A stretch of DNA of 6,734 nucleotides from Flavobacterium psychrophilum (GTDB lineage Bacteria > Bacteroidota > Bacteroidia > Flavobacteriales > Flavobacteriaceae): assembly GCA_945907225.1 (NCBI GenBank), contig CAMDSN010000091.1:1-6734 (forward strand), read 5' to 3'. The position numbers were made by a program, and so were the translations under genes. The notes under the pieces are model-generated. The model had not been told where the DNA came from. It was given only the letters and a program-made list of their open reading frames with translations, and ran no database searches. Shown here piece after piece: positions 1 through 5,324 of this stretch; position 1 is the first letter of the stretch; every line of letters starts with the position of its first letter.

Positions 1-170
1 TCATCTTCTAAAAGTGATGTGGCATAAACCACAGTTTCCAGAGCCGAATGTGTTTTCAAATAATAATACGAATCCTTAACAATACGAAGCAATGCCTGCT
101 GTTTGGCAACCTTTGTTTCATGATTGGTTGATGATTCAGAGAAAAATCCGCCGTGAATAATAATTTTCAT
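1..170 (-). CDS. iaaA: Isoaspartyl peptidase / plant-type L-asparaginase, N-terminal part (runs off left edge)
   Basis: Only the first 56 codons are present, read on the minus strand from an ATG at 170-168 and leaving the window at base 1. The protein begins MKIIIHGGFF, the beta-strand plus HGG signature at the N-terminus of plant-type asparaginases (Ntn hydrolases). A helix ending in SALETVVYATSLLED follows and matches the family pattern 'aLdvVteAvrlLEd'. The catalytic threonine lies far downstream, outside the window, so activity cannot be judged. Known family members autocleave into two subunits and hydrolyse beta-aspartyl dipeptides and asparagine. The gene starts 52 bp after the stop of cphB on the same strand, so the two are probably co-transcribed. 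The inferred role is to split the beta-Asp-Arg released by cyanophycinase into Asp and Arg. A close relative in the family, such as an aspartylglucosaminidase-like enzyme, cannot be excluded from this fragment. Confidence 0.75.
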   Translation of the reverse strand, partial: MKIIIHGGFFSESSTNHETKVAKQQALLRIVKDSYYYLKTHSALETVVYATSLLED

Positions 171-222
171 TTTTATTAATTGAGTAATTATTGCAAACTT
201 TAAACTAAGAACAACCCAAGTT

Positions 223-1095
223 TTAAACGTATTGTGACGATTTAATAGTCATCTTGAAAGTAGTCAAATCAAAAGTATCATTAATGCTCATCACATGGGT
301 TACCAGATGATTAATTGATATAGGTTGACCTAGTTCCACTTGTGTTAAGTTAGTATCTTTTATTTCTCTTCCATCAACCAGAATTACCAATCCTGAACCA
401 ATAGCTTCCATCATAGTGTTATTCGTAATCAATAGACCGGTGTCTTCTCCAAGTCCGATTCCAAGAACTTTTGGGTTACCAACAACCGCTTGAAATAATC
501 TTCCAATTCTTCCGCGCTGAACGAAATGCGTATCAATTACTACCCCATCTATAAGTCCCAGCCCACTTGTTATTTTCACTTCTCCTTTGAGTAAAGCTTC
601 CGAACTACTACCCTGATAAATCATGTTATTTGAAGCAGCAGCGGCTCCTGCAGATGTTCCTGCGTAAACAAAGTCTTCGTTGTGATACTTATCTAATAAA
701 ATATCATGAAAAGTAGTTCCGCCCAAAATTGAGGTTAAACGGAGCTGATCTCCACCTGTAAACATAACGACGTCAGCTGCAAGTAATCGTTTCAATACTT
801 CCTGATCCATAGCTTGTTCACGGCGTTCTATATTTAAAATATCAACGTTATCAGCGCCTAAATAATGAAGGGCCTTCACATACTCGGGTCCAATCTCTCT
901 CGGGATTTTTGATGCCGTTGTAATAACCTCTATTCTAGAATTGGCTTTATACTTAGATTCGTCAATTATTCTTTTTAAAATTCCAGCTTCAAAAAAATTC
1001 AAATTCTTTGATGCATTTTTATCCAAGTCGGTTTCGGTAAAGCTACCTTTGTCAACAGCACCGCCTATTATTATTAGTTTTCCTTGTATTTTCAT
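223..1095 (-). CDS. cphB: Cyanophycinase (peptidase family S51)
   Basis: This 290-residue protein has the usual length of bacterial cyanophycinases, which are exopeptidases releasing beta-Asp-Arg dipeptides from cyanophycin (multi-L-arginyl-poly-L-aspartate). The visible family signatures run in order: a GKLIIIGGAVDKG start (residues 5-17), FTGGDQLRL (112-120), the nucleophile elbow AGTSAGA with Ser148 (145-151), IDTHFVQRGRIGRL (187-200), which carries the conserved His190 and the QRGR(I/L)GRL block, and GIGLGEDTGLLI (212-223). There is no signal peptide, so it should act in the cytoplasm. The start ATG at 1095-1093 is well supported because family similarity begins within a few residues. The gene leads a minus-strand unit with iaaA 52 bp downstream. 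In many bacteria a cyanophycin synthetase gene is nearby; if so here, it lies beyond the left edge. Nothing appears broken. The S51 family also contains dipeptidase E, but the QRGR block and length favour cyanophycinase. Confidence 0.93.
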   Translation of the reverse strand: MKIQGKLIIIGGAVDKGSFTETDLDKNASKNLNFFEAGILKRIIDESKYKANSRIEVITTASKIPREIGPEYVKALHYLGADNVDILNIERREQAMDQEVLKRLLAADVVMFTGGDQLRLTSILGGTTFHDILLDKYHNEDFVYAGTSAGAAAASNNMIYQGSSSEALLKGEVKITSGLGLIDGVVIDTHFVQRGRIGRLFQAVVGNPKVLGIGLGEDTGLLITNNTMMEAIGSGLVILVDGREIKDTNLTQVELGQPISINHLVTHVMSINDTFDLTTFKMTIKSSQYV

Positions 1096-1275
1096 AAAAG
1101 TAAAAATAATAAAATATTAAGATCTACCATTCCTTTTTCAAGTTTTTTAAAAGCATTTATTAACGTACTTATCAATAAAAAAAAACAGTATACAGTTACA
1201 GAAAAATTGGGTTTAAAAGTCCTAATTTATATTATATTTGCGAATACAACTAACACATAAATTGTTGTTAACACA
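1096..1275. other. Divergent intergenic region between cphB and rluF
   Basis: These 180 bp separate the divergent genes cphB (left) and rluF (right) and form the longest gene-free stretch in the window. The sequence is very AT-rich, with a run of A residues at about 1177-1185. An interrupted palindrome, AAC-a-GTATAC-a-GTT, sits at 1184-1197, just upstream of the rluF promoter. A good Bacteroidota promoter faces rluF (listed separately). I found no convincing TAnnTTTG box facing cphB. No ORF, RNA gene or riboswitch was recognised. Confidence 0.6.
1207..1240 (+). promoter_or_regulatory. Bacteroidota-type promoter upstream of rluF
   Basis: The bases TATATTTG at 1233-1240 match the Bacteroidota -7 consensus TAnnTTTG exactly. 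A TTG at 1207-1209 lies 23 bp upstream and could be the -33 element, at the long end of the usual spacing. Transcription would begin near 1245, giving a leader of about 30 nt before the rluF ATG. The -7 box is seen directly; its activity and the pairing with this TTG are inferred. Confidence 0.6.
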
Positions 1276-2076
1276 ATGGAAATGAATCTTACTCGCATTA
1301 ATAAATTTCTTTCGGAAGCCGGATTTTGTTCGCGACGAGAAGCTGATAAATTATTGGAAGAGGGTCGAATTACAATTAATGGTATCATTCCTGAAATGGG
1401 CACTAAAGTTTCTTATGAAGATGAAGTTAGAGTTGACGGGAAATTAGTTAGAGAAAAAAGAGAAAAACCAATATACTTGGCATTCAACAAGCCCGTAGGA
1501 ATTGAATGCACTACAAATCAAAATGTTCGGGATAACATTGTTGACTATATTAATTATCCAAAGCGTATTTTTCCAATTGGGAGATTAGACAAGGCAAGTG
1601 AAGGCCTAATTTTCATGACTGATGATGGTGATATTGTTAATAAAATACTACGAGCAAGAAACAATCACGAAAAAGAGTATGTTGTAACAGTTGATAAACC
1701 CATTACCGATAAATTTATTCAAAAAATGAGTAATGGAATTCCAATTTTAGACACAATTACTAGGAAATGTGACGTGCAACAAATGAGTCAATTTAATTTT
1801 AAAATTATTTTAACACAGGGACTAAATAGACAAATTAGAAGGATGTGCGAATACCTTGACTATGAGGTAAAGGCGCTTAAAAGAACCAGAATAATCAATA
1901 TTTCACTTGATGTACATATTGGGAGATATAGAGAATTAACTCCAGATGAGATTAGCCAGTTAAACAAACTAATTGAACCTTCTATGAAAACTGAAGAAGC
2001 AAGTCTGCCAAAATCAAATAAAAGTTTAAAATTTGAAAATTTAGACCCTAAAAATAAAAGAACTCCTAATTCCTAA
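1276..2076 (+). CDS. rluF: 23S rRNA pseudouridine(2604) synthase RluF
   Basis: This 266-residue RsuA/RluB/E/F-type pseudouridine synthase has an N-terminal S4 RNA-binding domain (about 6-52, with INKFLSEAGFCSRREADKLL at 8-27) followed by the catalytic domain. The active-site motif is GRLDKASEGLIFMTDDGD (102-119), with Asp105 as the predicted nucleophile. Segments typical of RluF rather than its paralogues are VNKILRARNNHEKEY (121-135), GIPILDTITRKC (154-165) and QGLNRQIRRMCEYLDYEVK (181-199). E. coli RluF converts U2604 of 23S rRNA and also U35 of tRNA-Tyr to pseudouridine; the target here is inferred from that similarity. A lysine-rich, low-complexity tail (about 236-266) is comparable to the basic tail of E. 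coli RluF. The ATG at 1276 follows a good promoter; another in-frame ATG lies two codons on and cannot be ruled out. crcB begins 7 bp after the stop. Confidence 0.93.
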   Translation: MEMNLTRINKFLSEAGFCSRREADKLLEEGRITINGIIPEMGTKVSYEDEVRVDGKLVREKREKPIYLAFNKPVGIECTTNQNVRDNIVDYINYPKRIFPIGRLDKASEGLIFMTDDGDIVNKILRARNNHEKEYVVTVDKPITDKFIQKMSNGIPILDTITRKCDVQQMSQFNFKIILTQGLNRQIRRMCEYLDYEVKALKRTRIINISLDVHIGRYRELTPDEISQLNKLIEPSMKTEEASLPKSNKSLKFENLDPKNKRTPNS

Positions 2077-2077
2077 T
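2064..2077 (+). repeat. Two tandem copies of a 7-bp direct repeat at the rluF-crcB junction
   Basis: TCCTAAT occurs twice back to back (2064-2070 and 2071-2077). The second copy contains the rluF stop codon TAA (2074-2076). Loss of one copy would join the rluF frame to the crcB frame without an intervening stop. The repeat is directly visible; any slippage is inference, and two copies could arise by chance. Confidence 0.6.
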
Positions 2078-2083
2078 GTGACT

Positions 2084-2455
2084 ATGCTAAAAACAGCTTT
2101 AATAATAGCCCTTGGCGGTGGTTTAGGAAGCACACTCCGTTACTTTACCTCTATTTTTGTTTCAAAATATTGGTCGAGTAATTTTCCATTAGCCACATTT
2201 ATTGTCAATAGTATAGGATGCCTATTAATTGGTTTTATCATAGGTTTACTTGAAAAAAATCAGCTTTCAGACAGTCGTTTAAAATGGTTTTTAGTTACCG
2301 GAATTTGTGGCGGCTTAACGACTTTTTCTGCCTTTGGAATGGAGAATTATAATTTGTTCCAAAACAACAATTCTTTATTAGCTTTTGTGTATATAGCAAT
2401 GAGTATTGTCATCGGTTTATTGGCTATTTGGTTTGGTATTTTCCTCTCAAAATAA
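2084..2455 (+). CDS. crcB: Fluoride channel CrcB/Fluc
   Basis: This small four-helix membrane protein has 123 residues from the ATG at 2084. It is the size and pattern of CrcB/Fluc, which works as an antiparallel dimer to export fluoride passively across the inner membrane. The signatures are GGGLGSTLRYF (11-21) in helix 1, Asn42 in FIVNSIGCLLIG (39-50) of helix 2, and GICGGLTTFSAF (73-84) in helix 3. The last carries the broken-helix TTFS segment and the pore phenylalanines Phe81 and Phe84. Helix 4 spans about 98-121. An in-frame GTG at 2078 would add two residues; ATG is preferred because family proteins commonly begin ML(K/R)-hydrophobic. The gene follows rluF by 7 bp and is probably co-transcribed. 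No fluoride riboswitch is visible, so regulation by fluoride is not apparent. Many genomes carry paired crcB genes, but only one is present here. Confidence 0.93.
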   Translation: MLKTALIIALGGGLGSTLRYFTSIFVSKYWSSNFPLATFIVNSIGCLLIGFIIGLLEKNQLSDSRLKWFLVTGICGGLTTFSAFGMENYNLFQNNNSLLAFVYIAMSIVIGLLAIWFGIFLSK

Positions 2456-2501
2456 AACTTAAAATCTCCTTAAACTGTACAAAGTATATTTCATTTTTTA
2501 G

Positions 2502-2509
2502 TACATTCG
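2502..2509 (+). promoter_or_regulatory. Possible -7 box just upstream of nrnA
   Basis: TACATTCG at 2502-2509 matches the Bacteroidota -7 consensus TAnnTTTG at all but one base. It ends 6 bp before the nrnA ATG, so a transcript from it would be leaderless or nearly so. I see no convincing TTG -33 element at the usual distance, so this is a weak call. The 60-bp gap after crcB makes an extra promoter here plausible. Confidence 0.3.
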
Positions 2510-2515
2510 CCAACA

Positions 2516-3520
2516 ATGAAAAAAGAAGATATTTTAGCAATTCAAAATTTATTGGCTTCACCGAAAAATGTTGCCATTATTCCGCATAGAAGTCCTGATG
2601 GAGACGCTATGGGATCAACATTAGCTTTATTCCATTTTCTTAAAAAATTAAACCACAAACCCGTTGTTATTTCTCCAAATGAAATTCCAAACTATTTGAA
2701 TTGGCTCCCGTCATCTGACACAGTATTAGTTTATGAAAAAGACAAAGAACTTTGTGGCGAAAAGATTTTACAGGCAGATTTGGTATTCACATTAGATTTT
2801 AATGCTTTACATAGAACTGGCGAAATGGAACAAGTCTTAAGTCAGGTGAGCAACCCAATAATTATGGTTGACCACCATCAAAAGCCTGATTCTTATGCAA
2901 CGATAACTTATTCAGACACTTCATTTGGTTCTACTTGCGAAATGATATTTAATCTCATCGCTTTTTTAGATCAGAAAGAACAACTAGATAAAACAATAGC
3001 AACCTGTATTTATTGCGGAATAACAACAGATTCCGGTTCGTTCCGATATCCATCCACAACCAGTAAAACTCATAAAATAGTAGCTGAATTACTCGACTTA
3101 GGAATTGACAATAGTGAAATTCACAACTTGTTGTTTGATAACAATTCGGCTGAGAGATTACAACTTATTGGGAGATCGCTTCAAAACATAAAAGTTTTTC
3201 CACAGTATAAAACCTCATATATAACAATTTCTCAACAAGAACTTGATACGTTTGGTTACGAAAAAGGAGATACTGAAGGAATTGTAAACTATGGATTAAC
3301 TATCAAAGGGATAAATTTTACAGCCATTTTTATTGAACATTCAGATGAAAATATCATTAAAATTTCTTTTCGATCGCAAGGATCTTTTGATGTAAATGCC
3401 TTTGCTAGAGAGCATTTTTGCGGCGGCGGACATATAAATGCAGCAGGCGGAAAATCCTATGACACTTTAAAAGCTACCACGGATAAGTTTGAGAAATTAA
3501 TATCTAAAATAACAATTTAA
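2516..3520 (+). CDS. nrnA: Bifunctional oligoribonuclease / pAp phosphatase NrnA (DHH family)
   Basis: This 334-residue cytoplasmic protein has the normal NrnA length. It carries all four DHH-domain metal-binding motifs: PHRSPDGDAMGS (His24, Asp28, Asp30), FTLDFN (Asp94), VDHH (Asp119, His120, His121) and GITTDSGSFRY (Asp172). The C-terminal DHHA1 substrate-binding domain ends in FCGGGHINAAGG (301-312). Known NrnA enzymes degrade 2-5 nt RNAs from mRNA decay and dephosphorylate 3'-phosphoadenosine-5'-phosphate (pAp) to AMP. They substitute for Orn in organisms that lack it; whether Orn is absent here cannot be seen. The ATG at 2516 fits the family N-terminus. gldI starts 4 bp after the stop, so the two are almost certainly co-transcribed. 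A plain exopolyphosphatase or RecJ is unlikely because the order and spacing of motifs match NrnA. Confidence 0.92.
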   Translation: MKKEDILAIQNLLASPKNVAIIPHRSPDGDAMGSTLALFHFLKKLNHKPVVISPNEIPNYLNWLPSSDTVLVYEKDKELCGEKILQADLVFTLDFNALHRTGEMEQVLSQVSNPIIMVDHHQKPDSYATITYSDTSFGSTCEMIFNLIAFLDQKEQLDKTIATCIYCGITTDSGSFRYPSTTSKTHKIVAELLDLGIDNSEIHNLLFDNNSAERLQLIGRSLQNIKVFPQYKTSYITISQQELDTFGYEKGDTEGIVNYGLTIKGINFTAIFIEHSDENIIKISFRSQGSFDVNAFAREHFCGGGHINAAGGKSYDTLKATTDKFEKLISKITI

Positions 3521-3524
3521 AAAC

Positions 3525-4088
3525 ATGCAAAAGCTATTAAAAATAATGTTCCTTTTTGTGTTATTTATAATTTTACAAAGTTGCAAACAGCAACAAGCTA
3601 GAATGCCAATTTCTCGTTCGTCAGGAACATTCATGAAAGAATCTGTAGAACGAAATAAAAAAATAATTGCAGGTGAAGAACGAATAATCGATTCTATAAT
3701 TAAATCAAATCCAAAAATAAAATATTATGCTTCAAAAAAAGGGTATTGGTATCATTATCAAATTAGAAATGAAAAAGATACCATCACTCCTAAACGTGGC
3801 GATATTGCGCAATTTGATTATGAAATCATGGATATAAAAGGCAATGTACTTTATTCTGAAGTAGAATTGCGCCCTCAAACATATGCTGTTGATAAAGAAA
3901 ATATAATGATGGGATTAAGAGACGGAATTAAATTAATGCATAAAAAAGAAAAAGTTACCTTTTTATTTCCTTCCCATTTAGCTTTCGGATATCGTGGTGA
4001 TTTAAAATTGATTCAAACCAATCAACCCATCATTTGCAATGTAACTTTAAATGGATTTGGCAAGGAAGAAACAAAAAAACAAAATTAA
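3525..4088 (+). CDS. gldI: Gliding motility lipoprotein GldI (FKBP-like)
   Basis: This 187-residue lipoprotein has a short basic start, a hydrophobic signal segment (about 5-17) and the lipobox LQSC with Cys20 as the lipidation site. The mature part has a helical segment (ESVERNKKIIAGEERIIDSI, 39-58) and then an FKBP-type domain (about 88-178). The blocks SNPKIKYYASKKGYWY (61-76) and NIMMGLRDGIKLM (126-138) are as I recall them in F. johnsoniae GldI, a lipoprotein required for gliding and chitin use. The fold is FKBP-like, but several pocket residues differ: the usual Phe-Asp pair is Tyr110-Ser111 and the floor Trp is replaced by Leu131, while Tyr156 in FGYRG is kept. Isomerase activity is therefore uncertain, and a chaperone role for envelope motility or type IX secretion components is an inference. 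It lies 4 bp after nrnA and 1 bp before the next isomerase gene, so all three form one operon. Confidence 0.9.
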   Translation: MQKLLKIMFLFVLFIILQSCKQQQARMPISRSSGTFMKESVERNKKIIAGEERIIDSIIKSNPKIKYYASKKGYWYHYQIRNEKDTITPKRGDIAQFDYEIMDIKGNVLYSEVELRPQTYAVDKENIMMGLRDGIKLMHKKEKVTFLFPSHLAFGYRGDLKLIQTNQPIICNVTLNGFGKEETKKQN

Positions 4089-4089
4089 A

Positions 4090-5220
4090 ATGAGTAAAAC
4101 GGTTTATATTTTTTTAGCCTTAATGTTTGGCATTCTTAGTTCTTGTCAAGACAAATATAAAGACTTAGGTGATGGGTTGTTTGCGGAAATTGAAACGTCA
4201 AAAGGAACTGTTATTGTAAAACTAGATTATAAAAAGACTCCTCAAACTGTTGCAAATTTTGTTACGTTGGCGGAAGGAACAAATGAATTTGTAACTAAAG
4301 AGTTTAGAGGCAAACCTTACTTTGACGGTTTAAAATTTCACCGTGTAATTTCAATTATGAATGGTGACGATGAGGATTTTATGATTCAAACTGGCGATCC
4401 ACTCGGAAATGGATCAGGTGATGCAGGATATAAGTTTAATGATGAAATTACCGACTTAAAACATGACGAACCAGGAGTTTTGTCTATGGCTAATTCGGGG
4501 CCAAATTCTAATAGCAGTCAATTTTTCATAACCTTAGCGCCAACTAAATGGCTTGACGGTTTGCATACTGCATTTGGAAAAGTTGTTGGAGATGGTATGA
4601 CCGTAGTGAAAAAAATTATTCAAGATGACTACATCAAGAAAATTAAAATTATTAGAAACGGAGCAGCAGTTAAAAAATTTGATGCCATAAAAGTATTTTC
4701 AGATTCTTTTAGAAATTTGATAGAGAACCAAAAAAACCAACTAGCCCTTGAAGCCGAAAAAAAACGTCAATATTTTGAAAAATTTCAATTGGTTTTAAAT
4801 AAAAAAATGGACTATTTTAATGGTTTAAAGACCAAAGCAACTAAAACACCCTCCGGATTAGAATTCTTAATTATTGAAAAAGGAAGCGGCATTCAACCCA
4901 AACAAGGAGAAAATGTTCGTATTAGTTATTCAGGATATTTGGAAGACGGAACATTGTTTGACACCAGTAATCCAGAAATTGCGAAAGAATTTGGGGTATT
5001 CGATGAGGAAAGAGGTGCACAAAATGGCTACTCTGAAATACCATTTCAAATTGGAAGTAGCGGAATGATATCTGGATTTTTAGAGGGTTTAACAAAATTA
5101 AAAATGGGAGATAAAGCAGTTATCTTTATCCCTTTTAATTTGGGATATGGAGAAAGAGGCGCCGGAAATGTTATTCCACCAAATGCAAACTTAATCTTTG
5201 AAATAGAATTAAAAAAATAA
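4090..5220 (+). CDS. Cyclophilin-FKBP dual peptidyl-prolyl isomerase, lipoprotein form
   Basis: This 376-residue protein has a signal peptide with the lipobox LSSC (Cys19), a cyclophilin domain (about 29-200), a charged helical linker (about 205-250) and an FKBP domain (about 253-376). The cyclophilin residues are intact: Arg85 in FHRV, Phe97-Met98-Gln100, MANSGPNSNSSQFFI (133-147), and Trp154 and His159. Compared with the neighbouring paralogue it has about seven extra residues (near 88-95) right after the catalytic FHRV. The FKBP domain keeps Tyr280, Phe290-Asp291, Tyr353 and Phe370, but the pocket Trp is Phe330, and about 25 residues (292-317) are inserted after the FD pair. The ATG at 4090 is chosen over an in-frame ATG at 4051 inside gldI because only 4090 gives a proper signal peptide. 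It begins 1 bp after the gldI stop. It probably acts as a periplasmic or outer-membrane folding factor. Dual-family isomerases of this kind are known in flavobacteria. Confidence 0.9.
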   Translation: MSKTVYIFLALMFGILSSCQDKYKDLGDGLFAEIETSKGTVIVKLDYKKTPQTVANFVTLAEGTNEFVTKEFRGKPYFDGLKFHRVISIMNGDDEDFMIQTGDPLGNGSGDAGYKFNDEITDLKHDEPGVLSMANSGPNSNSSQFFITLAPTKWLDGLHTAFGKVVGDGMTVVKKIIQDDYIKKIKIIRNGAAVKKFDAIKVFSDSFRNLIENQKNQLALEAEKKRQYFEKFQLVLNKKMDYFNGLKTKATKTPSGLEFLIIEKGSGIQPKQGENVRISYSGYLEDGTLFDTSNPEIAKEFGVFDEERGAQNGYSEIPFQIGSSGMISGFLEGLTKLKMGDKAVIFIPFNLGYGERGAGNVIPPNANLIFEIELKK

Positions 5221-5290
5221 TTGATAATTGATAATTGATAATTGATAATTGATAATTGATAATTGATAATTGATAATTGATAATTGATAA
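5217..5290 (+). repeat. Heptanucleotide tandem repeat (TTGATAA)x10
   Basis: Ten perfect, uninterrupted copies of TTGATAA fill 5221-5290. They are preceded by a partial unit ATAA (5217-5220) that overlaps the stop codon of the upstream isomerase gene. An AT-rich stretch follows (5291-5324), up to the ATG of the second isomerase. On the plus strand the array contains stop codons in all three frames; on the minus strand all three frames are open and encode a repeating seven-residue peptide (NYQLSII), which is not believed to be a gene. The absence of any mismatch suggests recent expansion or copy-number variability, as in other bacterial microsatellites. No function can be assigned. Confidence 0.97.
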
Positions 5291-5324
5291 ATAATAATAA
5301 ATAACAAATAATAAGCAATAAATC

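Noticed and set aside
171..222. Possible second promoter for iaaA on the minus strand (AAAGTTTG, near TAnnTTTG)
   Set aside because: The first base of the box is wrong and no TTG element sits at a suitable distance; the 52-bp gap fits co-transcription with cphB.
2041..2083. Fluoride riboswitch before crcB
   Set aside because: The sequence before crcB is the coding end of rluF plus 7 bp, leaving no room for an aptamer, and no riboswitch-like structure is seen.
2456..2515. Possible terminator or operator (TGTAC at 2476-2480 and GTACA at 2501-2505)
   Set aside because: The inverted repeat is only 5 bp with a 20-bp spacer and no T tract, so it is well within chance in AT-rich DNA.
4051..4089. 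Upstream ATG extension of the first dual isomerase into gldI
   Set aside because: The added residues are charged and would spoil the lipoprotein signal peptide; the ATG at 4090 gives a normal signal and lipobox.
3995..4092. Frameshift or pseudogene at the gldI to isomerase junction
   Set aside because: gldI ends at full family length and the next gene begins 1 bp later with its own signal peptide, so this is ordinary tight operon spacing.
4874..5068. Open frame of 64 codons on the plus strand
   Set aside because: It lies wholly inside the FKBP domain of the first dual isomerase in another frame and resembles no family.
5046..5318. Open frame of 90 codons on the minus strand across the heptamer array
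   Set aside because: It is open only because the repeat has no stop codon on that strand. It encodes a repeating seven-residue peptide and then runs antisense through the conserved FKBP domain of the first dual isomerase.
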